DNA from: Myxococcota bacterium
Lineage (GTDB): Bacteria > Myxococcota_A > Polyangia > Palsa-1104 > JAEUJZ01
Assembly (NCBI GenBank): GCA_025057315.1
Contig: JANWXW010000130.1
Location: forward strand, 1-49,682
Direction: 5' to 3'
DNA length: 49,682 bases
Positions 1 through 7,993 of this stretch are shown in pieces. The position numbers and the translations under genes are program-made. The notes beneath the pieces were generated by a model. The model saw only the letters and a program-made list of their open reading frames with translations. It was not told the origin of the DNA and did no database searches. How positions within the stretch are numbered: position 1 is the first letter of the stretch; each line of letters opens with the position of its first letter.

Positions 1-515
1 TCGAGCCGCAGGCCGAACCGCTCGCTCAGGTCCAGCTTGAGGCCAGTGCCCACATGGAAGACGCCCACGGTCTGATCTCGCAGCTGATCCTGGTTCCGCG
101 AAAACGAGCTTAGCGCCCCCCCACCTGCCAGGATGAAGGGCCGCAATCGGGTCGTGGTGATGTGATAGAGAAGGTGAGCTCGCCAGCCAAGGACGGTCAC
201 CTGCGCGAGCTGGTTCATCGTCTCGGTGGGAATGATGGCCAGCTCCACCTCGGGCATGAAGTGACGCCCCAGGCCCAGACCGATGCGTGCCCCGATCACG
301 CCGGAATTCCGCAGCGCGTTGTCCTCGGTGGGGTTGAGGTCGCGCCCCAGCCGGTTGGTGTCGGAGAAGAAGTGACCTCCCCCGTGTAGACCGATCTCGA
401 CCTCGGGCCGCGTTTCCTCCTCAGCGCGGGCAGCGCCCTCCCCCAGTCCCACCACCGCCACGGCGAGCGCCACGCCGAGGGCCTGCGTTCCGCACAGAAA
501 TCGGAAGGATTGCAT
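1..515 (-). CDS. OmpA-like outer-membrane beta-barrel protein (3' part cut by window edge)
   Basis: The gene starts with ATG at 515 and runs off the left edge; about 171 codons are visible. The start has a strong Shine-Dalgarno, TTGGAGGA, about 6 bases upstream. Residues 1-31 form a signal peptide with a hydrophobic core and an ARA cleavage-like end before EEE. The mature part has alternating-residue strands typical of an OmpA N-terminal barrel: a GLHGGGHFF-like strand, IGARIGLGLGRHFMPEVEL, RAHLLYHI and RPFILAGGGA. The last resembles the conserved third or fourth strand of OmpA/OmpW-type barrels. Any C-terminal peptidoglycan-binding domain would lie outside the window. It probably acts as a structural or porin-like outer-membrane protein; the exact role is not shown. 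Confidence 0.75.
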   Translation of the reverse strand, partial: MQSFRFLCGTQALGVALAVAVVGLGEGAARAEEETRPEVEIGLHGGGHFFSDTNRLGRDLNPTEDNALRNSGVIGARIGLGLGRHFMPEVELAIIPTETMNQLAQVTVLGWRAHLLYHITTTRLRPFILAGGGALSSFSRNQDQLRDQTVGVFHVGTGLKLDLSERFGLRL

Positions 516-543
516 CGGTTTCCTCCAATCGTTTTGTGCGGTT

Positions 544-573
544 TATATACAAAAAGCGCCACAGAGAGCCCAA
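544..573 (-). promoter_or_regulatory. Candidate sigma-70 promoter of the OmpA-like gene
   Basis: On the minus strand a -35-like TTGGGC (573-568) is followed after 18 bases by TATATA (549-544), which reads on as TATATAAA. The start codon lies 28 bases beyond the -10. This short AT-rich patch stands out in GC-rich surroundings. The -35 is weak and the -10 good. Confidence 0.5.
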
Positions 574-1016
574 GCTTTTTCAGCCAGCAATAGTTCCCCT
601 TGAAGGGGTGTTGACCGGCAGTGCTGGCAGTGCCCCCTGGGCCTCCTAGCAGGCGGTGCGGGCCCCATCGCAGCTTCGGCGGCTGTCCTCGTCGCCAAGT
701 TGGGCAACGAGGCGGCAGGTTTGCTCGCTGTAGCTGCAGATGTCCCGCCCAGCCTGGCACATGGCCTCGCGGCGTCGCTCCGCCGGAGCAATGTGGTATG
801 TTGGAGACTCGGTCGGGGTTGCCTTGGGAGCAAGGCTTGGCCCGGCAGCTGGGTGCAGGCGGGTTGTTTGCTGCTCTAGCTGACGCCATTCCCCCCGTGG
901 GTTGGCGCTCTGCTGGTCGGGTACAGCCGGCCCATCGCCGGCGCAGCGGGCCTTCTAGAAGCGCAGCTGTCCAGCGCCGCAGCGAGCAGAACGCAAAGGG
1001 CCCGCGGGCCGTATCT
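574..1016. other. Long intergenic region with no gene recognised
   Basis: About 440 bases between the promoter of the OmpA-like gene and the 3' end of the small exported-protein gene. Reading frames here have neither family resemblance nor a credible ribosome binding site. A perfect 12-base palindrome, GGCCCGCGGGCC (999-1010), sits just past the stop codon of the leftward gene ending at 1017. It could be a weak terminator, but no T-run follows. Nothing else was identified. Confidence 0.5.
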
Positions 1017-1547
1017 TCACATGGCCTCCCGTCCACCCAGCAGGCTGTGCTGCAGGCGCCTGTCAATCTGGATGGCCCGCTCGAGCGCCTGCAGCGCCAG
1101 CCGGCGCGCCTCCGCCTGCGCAGCCGGATCGGCCACGCGCTGCGCCCGAGCCTCGTAGACCTCGGCCAGAACAGACTCCAGGTGGGCCCGGAAGAAGCTG
1201 TCACGGGTGGCTTCCCGCAGCCCTGCTTGCACCTGCTCCAGCGCCTCTGCCTCTGCCTTCTCGCTGCCTGGGGCGCTCTTCAGGTAAAGCTGTGCCAGAC
1301 GGGCACGGGCGTCCAGACGGACGTCCTCCGCTTCGGTTGCCCCTGGGGGGAATGGCACCTTGAGCACCTCCTTGACGTCCTCGATGGCAGCGGCGACATC
1401 TCCGCCCTGCAGGTGCAGATCGGCGCGCCGCTGCCAGGCCCGCGCCTGGCTCAGGCTCACCAGCAACGCCTCATCGGCTGTCCGGATACCCTCGCGGTTG
1501 CAGACGCACAGCAGCACCAGCAGGCCCAGAGCTGCCCCCGCCCTCAT
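1017..1547 (-). CDS. Small exported, helical (TPR-like) protein of the sigma cassette
   Basis: 176 residues. The N-terminus is a signal sequence or membrane anchor (MRAGAALGLLVLLCVCN) with cysteines at 14 and 16, so a lipoprotein is possible although the lipobox is not classical. The rest is alpha-helical and alanine/glutamate-rich, with helix pairs such as ARAWQRRADLHLQGGDVAAAIED that resemble tetratricopeptide units. The ATG overlaps the stop codon of the anti-sigma-like gene by four bases (ATGA), so the two are translationally coupled. It may be a periplasmic partner or input for the ECF system. No specific family was recognised. Confidence 0.6.
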   Translation of the reverse strand: MRAGAALGLLVLLCVCNREGIRTADEALLVSLSQARAWQRRADLHLQGGDVAAAIEDVKEVLKVPFPPGATEAEDVRLDARARLAQLYLKSAPGSEKAEAEALEQVQAGLREATRDSFFRAHLESVLAEVYEARAQRVADPAAQAEARRLALQALERAIQIDRRLQHSLLGGREAM

Positions 1548-2155
1548 GGTGTGCCTCCAGCCCGCGCCAGCACCGCCGCAGGCCCCGACAGAGACGAGAG
1601 CGCACGGGTGCGGCCCAAGCCCTGGTAGCCCGACTGCCGCAGCAGCTGCAGCCGATCCTCGAGCATGAGGTCCAGACGGCGCGAGGGGCTCTCGCGCAGT
1701 CGGAGCGAGGTCCGCAGCAGCTCGGCCTGTGCCGCGCGGTGCGGTGTGGTCCCTGCCGGCCGCCGCATCTGATCCAGCATCGCCGACGACACCAAAAACA
1801 GCAGCGTAGCGCTGGCAACCAGACCACCTGTGCCGATCAGAGCCCGGCGAACCTGGCGCCAGGGCGGCAGCCGTGCTGCCAGCAGGGCAGCGGCAGCACG
1901 GCGGGCCTGCACCTGTTCCCGCGCGGCACGGGCCAGGCCACGAGCACGGACCTCACCGAGCGAGTCATCCCAGGTGGGCAAGCGCAGGTGGGCCCGCAGC
2001 CACGCCACCTCCGCCGAGGGCGGGCCCGACCGCTCCAGTTCATCGCGCAGCGCCGCAGCAGCACGCAGTTCCTCCTCGTTAGGCGGTGCCTCCGGTTCGT
2101 CCAGATCCGCGGCATCCCGTAGATCTTGATCGTGCTTGCGATCGTCAGGGGGCAT
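1544..2155 (-). CDS. Membrane-anchored anti-sigma-like protein
   Basis: 203 residues. Residues 1-105 are charged and helical (cytoplasmic, presumably sigma-binding), residues 106-126 form one hydrophobic segment (ALIGTGGLVASATLLFLVSS), and the remainder lies outside. The ATG at 2155 lies inside the last codons of the sigma-factor gene, an 11-base overlap, which is the usual arrangement for a sigma/anti-sigma pair. The cytoplasmic part contains no cysteine, so the zinc-binding HxxxCxxC anti-sigma motif is absent. The role is inferred from position and topology, not from sequence similarity. Confidence 0.6.
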   Translation of the reverse strand: MPPDDRKHDQDLRDAADLDEPEAPPNEEELRAAAALRDELERSGPPSAEVAWLRAHLRLPTWDDSLGEVRARGLARAAREQVQARRAAAALLAARLPPWRQVRRALIGTGGLVASATLLFLVSSAMLDQMRRPAGTTPHRAAQAELLRTSLRLRESPSRRLDLMLEDRLQLLRQSGYQGLGRTRALSSLSGPAAVLARAGGTP

Positions 2156-2747
2156 CGGGATCTCCGTAGTGTTTGCGAAAGGCCCGCACGGCGCGAAGCA
2201 GCACCACGTCAAAGGTCTCCACGGTTGTGCCCAGCGCCATGGCGCACTCAGCCCGTGGACGCCCCTCGCACAGGCGCAGGCGGATGGCCTGTGCGTAGCG
2301 CGGGTGAATCGCCGCCAACGTCTGCTCGATGCGCTGGCGTGCGCGACACCGCTCCTCCTCCGCCGACAGGGCGTGGACCGGGGAGGGAACTTCCTCGGTT
2401 TCCAGCTCTGCCCGTAGCGCCTGCACCAGGCGGCGGCGGCCCGCGGCGCGGTGGTGGTCGATGAGCTTGTGGAGCGCAATCTGTCGCAGCCAGTGGTAGA
2501 TGCTGCGACCCTGCCAACGGAAGGCATGGATGCGCTCCATGGCCATCACCAGCGTGTCCTTGAGGAGGTCCTCGGCCACAGTGCGGTCCCCAGTGCGACC
2601 CAGAAGGAGGGCAAACAGGGACTCAACGTGCTGGGCGAGCACCGGCTCCAGGGCCGTCAGGTCTCCCTGCTGGGCGCGCTCGATGGCTCGCCGCTCGCGG
2701 AGCAGCTGCCGATCGCCATCCAGTTTGATGTCCGGGTTCTGCGCCAC
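2145..2747 (-). CDS. ECF-family RNA polymerase sigma factor
   Basis: About 200 residues. The region-2-like segment has AEDLLKDTLVMAMERIHAFRW followed by IYHWLRQIALHKLIDHHRA (-10 recognition). The region-4-like part has LAAIHPRYAQAIRLRLCEGRPRAECAMALG, ending in a helix-turn-helix and RAVRAFRKHYG. Region 3 is missing, as expected for ECF factors. The proposed start is GTG at 2747 (MAQNPDIKLDG); TTG at 2762 is an alternative in the same frame. It follows pssA by about 36 bases and overlaps the membrane protein that probably controls it. Confidence 0.85.
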   Translation of the reverse strand: MAQNPDIKLDGDRQLLRERRAIERAQQGDLTALEPVLAQHVESLFALLLGRTGDRTVAEDLLKDTLVMAMERIHAFRWQGRSIYHWLRQIALHKLIDHHRAAGRRRLVQALRAELETEEVPSPVHALSAEEERCRARQRIEQTLAAIHPRYAQAIRLRLCEGRPRAECAMALGTTVETFDVVLLRAVRAFRKHYGDPDAP

Positions 2748-2783
2748 GTCACTACCCAACAATGGCCGCGGCCCTCCCCGGCC

Positions 2784-3692
2784 CTATACCGCGGGCTTGT
2801 GCGCGGTGTCTTGATCCTCAAATGCCCCCAGCTCGTGCAGCACGTCCTCATCGCTCTCAGCGCGTCCCTCGTTGATCTCCTCCGCCCGGGCGTCGCGGGC
2901 CTCGGCGCGCCGGCGCCGGAGAAAGACAATTTCCTCAAACAGGCCGAGGGCGACATAGGCTGCCAGCAGGCCGGCGAACACCAGGAAGTAGGGCTGCCTT
3001 AGGACGATGACCAGGCCCAGCAGGCTCAAGATGGTTCCGGCGGCCATGATGAAGCGCCGGCTTCGCATCTTGACGTTTTTGAAAGACCGGAAGCGAATCT
3101 TGCTGACCATCAGGCAGCTTAGCACGACCACCACCACGGCCAGCGTCCCATCGCTGATGGAGGCCACCTGGCTGCCCCGCTCGGCGAGTTGATGGTTGAC
3201 AGCGACGAGCACCACCAAGATGGCAGCGGCCACCGGCACCGGCATGCCCAAAATGAATGCCCCCGGGTCCTTTTTGGCCACTGTGGACTCTAGAGAAAGC
3301 ACGTTGAAGCGAGCCAGCCGAAGCGCCGCTGCCGCTACATAAAGGAAGGCGACAATGAGGCCAATATGGGGCACAATCGAGACCAGCCGGCTTAGACCCC
3401 ACTTGTACATAAGCATCGCCGGGGCCACCCCAAAGGTGATAACGTCTGCCAGCGAGTCCAGCTGCAGGCCCAGGGCCGACTGCGTACGCGTGAGCCGCGC
3501 GACCCGCCCGTCGGCCAAATCGAAAAACAGGCCGTAGGCGACAGCCATCGCCGCCTGGTATAGCTGCGTCGGCGTGGGCTCTCCCATCGTGAGCGCCAGG
3601 GAGAACAGGCCGCAGAAGATCCCGCCCAGGGTAAACAGGTTGGGCAGGATGAAAAAGGTCTTCCGCGGGTGCATGGGCTTCCATCTTACCAT
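2784..3692 (-). CDS. pssA: CDP-diacylglycerol-serine O-phosphatidyltransferase
   Basis: 302 residues, an integral membrane enzyme making phosphatidylserine, the precursor of phosphatidylethanolamine. The CDP-alcohol phosphatidyltransferase signature is complete: DGRVARLTRTQSALGLQLDS followed by LAD, giving the DGxxAR...G...D...D spacing. The N-terminal HPRKTFFILPNLFTLGG and the following hydrophobic helices match PssA. After about residue 265 there is a charged, acidic cytoplasmic tail that is longer than usual. The start could also be the ATG at 3674, which gives MHPRKTFF. It follows the methyltransferase gene after 147 bases and precedes the sigma-factor gene by a short gap. Confidence 0.9.
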   Translation of the reverse strand: MVRWKPMHPRKTFFILPNLFTLGGIFCGLFSLALTMGEPTPTQLYQAAMAVAYGLFFDLADGRVARLTRTQSALGLQLDSLADVITFGVAPAMLMYKWGLSRLVSIVPHIGLIVAFLYVAAAALRLARFNVLSLESTVAKKDPGAFILGMPVPVAAAILVVLVAVNHQLAERGSQVASISDGTLAVVVVVLSCLMVSKIRFRSFKNVKMRSRRFIMAAGTILSLLGLVIVLRQPYFLVFAGLLAAYVALGLFEEIVFLRRRRAEARDARAEEINEGRAESDEDVLHELGAFEDQDTAHKPAV

Positions 3693-3839
3693 GGCACAAA
3701 GAGGGCCCCATCTAGATGCATCGCGCCCGGATCGCGGAGGCGGCCCGACCCGCCAGGGGACTTGCCCAACAACGGCAGCGGCTTTGTCCGCTGGAGTCCA
3801 GGGGGCAACACAGCTGCCACAGGCCCGGAGCTCGTCAGC

Positions 3840-5144
3840 TCAGCGTGGCCCGAGGGAGCCAGAGACCGGCGTAGCAGGCAGGTCCTGCCGGGTCATCTCG
3901 ACCAACGTTTCGATGTGGGGCGTGCGCGGAAAGAAGTTGAAGCCATAGACCGACTCGAGGCGGTAGCCGGAAAGCAGGCGCGCCACATCGCGGGCCTGGG
4001 TGGAGGGGTTGCAAGATAGGTACAGCAGGCGGCGCGGGCGGCGGTCCAGGATCCCGCACACCACGCGGCGGTGCAGCCCCCCCCGCGGCGGGTCCAGGAC
4101 CACGGCGGCCCCAGGGTGGAGGTGGTGCAGCGCCGCTTCGGCCTCAGATGCCACCACCTCTGCGTCGGTGCGGCCAGTCAGCTTGCGGTTGACCTCACAC
4201 AGCTGCGCTGCCTCCCGGTCGCACTCAACGAGCGTAAGACGGGGCGCATCCAGCGATAGCCCAATGGCCCCTACCCCCGCATAGAGATCGACCACGTGCT
4301 TCTCCCCTGCCAGCAGCGACCGCATGCACTCCAGGACCTGCTGGAAGGCCGCCACATGGATCTGGAAAAACGACCGCAGCCCAAGGCGGAAGGTGCGACC
4401 GAGCAGCCGCTCCTCGATCTGCCGGCACCCCGCCCCGTGCAGAAGACGCGGTGGGCGCAGCGGTGGGCTGCCAGCTAGCAGGACAGCCACTCCGTCCGCA
4501 GCCTGCAGCAGCGCCGGCAGCCGTGGGAAGCCAGGGTCGGTCACGGTCAGCTCCACCAGCGATTGTCCCAAGGAGCTGGCCCGCACCCGCACGGAGGCCA
4601 ACGCACGTGCCGGCACGCCCTCTGCGTGCAACGCCTCCAGCACCCGCCGCACTGTCTCGTCCACGACGGGATGTGCCAGCAGGCAGCCGGTCACGCCAAT
4701 GCGGCTCCTTCCTCCCCGCTCAAACAGCAACAGCTCCGGTCCATCTTGACCGGTCAGGCCGAACTCCATCTTGTTGCGGTAGCGGAACGGCTCGGCGGGG
4801 GACACAAAGGGCAGCTCGGGCAGCTCCAGCCTCGTGCCAAAGCGCAGCAGCTGGTGGGCGATTCTTTGCTTCCAGGTGTTCTCGGCTGCATAGCGCAACA
4901 CCTGCCAGGGCGAGCACGAAAGGAAGTGCGGCTCCGCCGGCTCGATGCGGTCGGGGGAGGGCTCCAACACCTGCACCACGCGGCCCACCTCGTAGCTGGC
5001 GTACCGTCTCTGAATCTCGATGCGCACCAGCTCGCCCGGCAAGGCGTTGTAGGCAAAGACCCGTTTCCCCGATGGCAGGGTGGCGATTCCCTGGCCGCCA
5101 AAGACAAGGGCATCCACCCGGACAGTGGCAGTGGCCCCAGACAT
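3840..5144 (-). CDS. TrmA/RlmD-family RNA (uracil-5-)-methyltransferase
   Basis: 434 residues. An N-terminal TRAM-like domain (about 1-60) precedes a SAM-dependent methyltransferase core. The core has DLYAGVGAIGLSL (motif I), LVECDREA, VVLDPPRGGL and LYLSCNP, whose Cys is the catalytic nucleophile, and an HIETLVEM end with the general-base Glu. The family methylates C5 of uridine in 23S rRNA or tRNA. The four-cysteine iron-sulfur motif of RlmD/RlmC (CxxxxxCGGC) is replaced by HFLSCSPWQ, so no cluster is expected. Its ATG follows AAGGGG, 20 bases after nusB. Target specificity cannot be told from sequence. Confidence 0.82.
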   Translation of the reverse strand: MSGATATVRVDALVFGGQGIATLPSGKRVFAYNALPGELVRIEIQRRYASYEVGRVVQVLEPSPDRIEPAEPHFLSCSPWQVLRYAAENTWKQRIAHQLLRFGTRLELPELPFVSPAEPFRYRNKMEFGLTGQDGPELLLFERGGRSRIGVTGCLLAHPVVDETVRRVLEALHAEGVPARALASVRVRASSLGQSLVELTVTDPGFPRLPALLQAADGVAVLLAGSPPLRPPRLLHGAGCRQIEERLLGRTFRLGLRSFFQIHVAAFQQVLECMRSLLAGEKHVVDLYAGVGAIGLSLDAPRLTLVECDREAAQLCEVNRKLTGRTDAEVVASEAEAALHHLHPGAAVVLDPPRGGLHRRVVCGILDRRPRRLLYLSCNPSTQARDVARLLSGYRLESVYGFNFFPRTPHIETLVEMTRQDLPATPVSGSLGPR

Positions 5145-5164
5145 ACCCCTTCCGTGCGCGTCAG

Positions 5165-5605
5165 CTAGACCCGCCGTCCCAGCTCGGACAGCAAGCGATC
5201 CAGCACCCCGTTGACGAAGGCCGATGAATCGGTGGTGCCGTAGCGCTTGGCCATCTCGATGGCCTCGTTGAGCACCACCTTGGCTGGTGTCTCGGGCAGC
5301 GAGCGCAGTTCCCAGGCAGCCAGCCGCAGCAGGTTCCGGTCGACCCAGTTCATCCGCTCCAGCCGCCAGTTGCGCGAGCTGTGGGCGATAAGCTCATCGA
5401 GGGTGGTCAGGTCCTGCCGCACGCCGCTTACGAGCTGCGCGGTGAAGCGACGCCCCTCCTCGGAGAGGACCTCGTCCCGCTCTTCATCTCCGTAGAGGTG
5501 CTGGTAGTAGAGCTCCAGCGCTGCTGACGGCTCCAGGTCGGGTTGCACATCGAGCAGACATAGCACCTGCAGTGCCCGCTCGCGTGCCCTGCGCCTACTG
5601 CCCAT
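5165..5605 (-). CDS. nusB: Transcription antitermination factor NusB
   Basis: 146 residues, all helical, of normal NusB length. The N-terminus [18 protein letters not shown] and the C-terminal [26 protein letters not shown] (read in parts) are the conserved ends of the family. NusB binds boxA RNA with NusE (S10) in rRNA antitermination complexes. It overlaps the end of ribH by 11 bases; the ribH-nusB pairing is widespread in bacteria and supports both calls. Confidence 0.93.
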   Translation of the reverse strand: MGSRRRARERALQVLCLLDVQPDLEPSAALELYYQHLYGDEERDEVLSEEGRRFTAQLVSGVRQDLTTLDELIAHSSRNWRLERMNWVDRNLLRLAAWELRSLPETPAKVVLNEAIEMAKRYGTTDSSAFVNGVLDRLLSELGRRV

Positions 5606-6092
5606 GGCACTGCCCGAGCTGCCGGTACAGGGACACGAGTTCCACGGCCGCCTCTGCCGCGTCCGCCCCCTTGTTACCAGCCTTGGTGCCGGCCCGCTCG
5701 ATGGCCTGCTCGACCGTGTCGGTGGTCAGCACGCCAAAGACGACCGGCACATCCGCCTCCATGGCCACCTGGGCGATGCCCTTGGCGGCCTCGCCTGCGA
5801 CATAGTCGAAGTGGGGTGTGGCACCGCGGATGACCACCCCGAGGCAGATGATGGCGTCGTAGCGCCCAGAGCGAGCGCACCGCCGCGCCACCGCTGGGAT
5901 CTCGAAGGCTCCTGGGCAGCGCACCACCGTCACGCTCTCGGCCGGTGCTCCCATACGTCGGAGGGCGTCGAGCGCCCCCTGCAGCAGCGGCTCGACCAAG
6001 AACCCGTTGAACCGGCTGGCGACGATTGCCAGACGCAAACCGGCCGCGTTGAGCTGTCCCTCTATCTGCTCAATCTTGGGTGCATCCGACAT
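5595..6092 (-). CDS. ribH: 6,7-dimethyl-8-ribityllumazine synthase
   Basis: 165 residues, the penultimate enzyme of riboflavin synthesis. It joins the ribityl-aminopyrimidinedione with dihydroxybutanone phosphate. Landmarks are [47 protein letters not shown] (with the catalytic His), [19 protein letters not shown] and [12 protein letters not shown]. The start has a good GAGGGAGAG ribosome site. It lies 31 bases after ribBA. Confidence 0.95.
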   Translation of the reverse strand: MSDAPKIEQIEGQLNAAGLRLAIVASRFNGFLVEPLLQGALDALRRMGAPAESVTVVRCPGAFEIPAVARRCARSGRYDAIICLGVVIRGATPHFDYVAGEAAKGIAQVAMEADVPVVFGVLTTDTVEQAIERAGTKAGNKGADAAEAAVELVSLYRQLGQCHGQ

Positions 6093-6123
6093 GCTCTCCC
6101 TCGCTACCCCCAGTGCCGATGTC

Positions 6124-7362
6124 TCAGTCGCGCCTGCCGCCCTCGGCCAGGGCCAGCATGTGTCCCTCCCGCTCGCGCTTGTTGCGCAGGTAGGCCAGGT
6201 TCTTGTCCGTCGGGGCGATCTCCAGCGGCACGCGCTCCACGACGGTCAACCCGTGCCCCTCCAGACCCACGATCTTCTTCGGGTTGTTGGTCAGCAGCCG
6301 CATCTGCCGCACGCCCAGGCGGCGCAGCACCTGTGCGCCGAGCCCGAAATCGCGCAGCTTGGCATCGCGGGGCGGCTCCATCAGCCGGTGCAGCACGTGC
6401 CCCTCGATGTCCTGCAGCAGGCTATGCCGCCCCGCGGGGAAGACGTAGAGAAACACACCGCGGCCTTCCTCTTCTATCTGGCGCAGCGCCGCACGAAGCT
6501 GCGCGCCGCAGTCGCAGGCTCCAGATCCAAAGACATCGCCCGGCAGACAGGCCGTCTGCACACGCACCAACACCGGCCGATCCTCGCCAATGTCGCCCAG
6601 CGTCAGCGCCAGGTACTCGGTCCGCTCCACCGATGTCCCGTACACCTCGGCACGAAACTCCCGCGATAGCCCCCACAGCGATGGCACCATCGTCGCCACC
6701 GCAACGCGCTCCACCAGCGACTCGTGCTGCAACCGGTACTCGATGAGGTCGGCGATGGTCAGGATCATCAGGCCGTGCTGGGCAGCGAAGCGCTCCAGGT
6801 CGGGCATGCGCGCCATGGTGCCGTCATCATTCATGATCTCGCAGATGACCCCAGCCGGCTCTAGCCCGGCGAGCCGCGCCAGGTCCACTGCACCTTCGGT
6901 CTGCCCGGTGCGCACCAACACGCCGCCGCGCTTGGCGCGCAGCGGAAAAACATGCCCTGGCGTGATCAGATCGTCCGGTCGGGCATCCGGTGCCACGGCG
7001 GTGCGGATGGTGTGGGCCCGATCCGCCGCGGAGATGCCGGTGGTGACACCGCGACGCGCCTCGATGCTGACGGTGAAGGCAGTGCCCAGGGGGGGGCCAC
7101 CACGCCGGCTGGGCTGCAGCGGCAACTCCAGCCGATCGGCCCGCTCCTCCGTGAGGGCGAGGCAGATGAGGCCGCGGCCATACCGGGCCATGAAGTTGAT
7201 GGCCTCTGGCGTCACCCGCTCGGCGGCCATGGTCAGGTCGCCCTCGTTTTCGCGGTCCTCGTCATCCACCAGGATGATCATCCGCCCCTGACGGATCTCG
7301 TCGAGTGCCTGCTCTACGCGGCGCAGGCGTTCCCTTTTGTCACTCCGGTCGGACAAGGCCAT
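6124..7362 (-). CDS. ribBA: RibBA: 3,4-dihydroxy-2-butanone-4-phosphate synthase with GTP-cyclohydrolase-II domain (altered motifs)
   Basis: 412 residues. The N-terminal half (about 12-210) is DHBP synthase: [41 protein letters not shown] and [17 protein letters not shown]. The C-terminal half is GCH-II-like: [18 protein letters not shown] with the three zinc cysteines, then [17 protein letters not shown]. Two functional motifs deviate. The DHBP synthase metal-binding GHTEA reads GQTEG, and the GCH-II loop normally reading RQEGRG is FPAGRH. Either this is a variant subclass or the GCH-II half is weak. AAGGAG precedes the ATG, and the gene overlaps ribE by 23 bases. Confidence 0.88.
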   Translation of the reverse strand: MALSDRSDKRERLRRVEQALDEIRQGRMIILVDDEDRENEGDLTMAAERVTPEAINFMARYGRGLICLALTEERADRLELPLQPSRRGGPPLGTAFTVSIEARRGVTTGISAADRAHTIRTAVAPDARPDDLITPGHVFPLRAKRGGVLVRTGQTEGAVDLARLAGLEPAGVICEIMNDDGTMARMPDLERFAAQHGLMILTIADLIEYRLQHESLVERVAVATMVPSLWGLSREFRAEVYGTSVERTEYLALTLGDIGEDRPVLVRVQTACLPGDVFGSGACDCGAQLRAALRQIEEEGRGVFLYVFPAGRHSLLQDIEGHVLHRLMEPPRDAKLRDFGLGAQVLRRLGVRQMRLLTNNPKKIVGLEGHGLTVVERVPLEIAPTDKNLAYLRNKREREGHMLALAEGGRRD

Positions 7363-7993
7363 GCTCCTTCAGGTTGGCCTCCCCTCCTCCGGCGGGCCAG
7401 TAGCCACTGAGCAGCTTGTGCACATACTTTCCAATGATGTCAACCTCCAGGTTCACGCGCCCTCCGGGCCCCTTGCCGCGCAGCGTGGTTCGCGCCTGGG
7501 TGTGCGGGACCAGCGACACGAAGAAGCCCCTGTCCTGCACGGCGTTGACCGTCAGGCTGATGCCGTCTACGGCAATGGAACCCTTGTCGACCACATAGCG
7601 CAACAGTTCTGGCGATGCCCCGATGTACACATCCCAGGCCTCGGCGCGCGGACCAGCGTCCAGCACGGTGCCCACGCCGTCCACATGGCCGGACACCAGA
7701 TGGCCGCCCAGACGATCCGACAGGCGCAGGGCCCGTTCCAGATTGACCCGATCGCCGGGCCCGAGCATCCCGAGCGTGGTCCGCGACAGGGTCTCGGGTC
7801 CGACCTCGACCTCAATGCAGCCGGGTTGCCAGCGCACCGCGGTCAGGCACACCCCATCGGTGCAGATGGATGCTCCAGGTGCCATCTCCTCGTCGAAAAT
7901 CGCTGCGGCCAGCTTCAGGCGGCGGCCCTGTCCCGACGGCAGGAGGGTGCTGGCACAAACGGTCCCCACCTCTTCAATGATCCCGGTGAACAT
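7340..7993 (-). CDS. ribE: Riboflavin synthase, alpha subunit
   Basis: 217 residues. It converts two 6,7-dimethyl-8-ribityllumazine molecules into riboflavin and a pyrimidinedione that is recycled. It shows the classic start MFTGIIEEVG and two tandem lumazine-binding barrels of about 95 residues each. The first contains DGVCLTAV and GGHLVSGHVDGVG; the second contains DGISLTVN and VNLEVDIIGKYV. The internal duplication is complete. The ATG at 7993 is preceded by GGAGG and overlaps the end of ribD by 20 bases. A longer in-frame reading upstream exists but is not needed. Confidence 0.94.
   Translation of the reverse strand: MFTGIIEEVGTVCASTLLPSGQGRRLKLAAAIFDEEMAPGASICTDGVCLTAVRWQPGCIEVEVGPETLSRTTLGMLGPGDRVNLERALRLSDRLGGHLVSGHVDGVGTVLDAGPRAEAWDVYIGASPELLRYVVDKGSIAVDGISLTVNAVQDRGFFVSLVPHTQARTTLRGKGPGGRVNLEVDIIGKYVHKLLSGYWPAGGGEANLKEHGLVRPE

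Noticed and set aside
296..1204. Minus-strand frame of 302 codons across the intergenic region
   Set aside because: It overlaps the OmpA-like gene in another frame, is Arg/Trp/Pro-rich and has no ribosome site.
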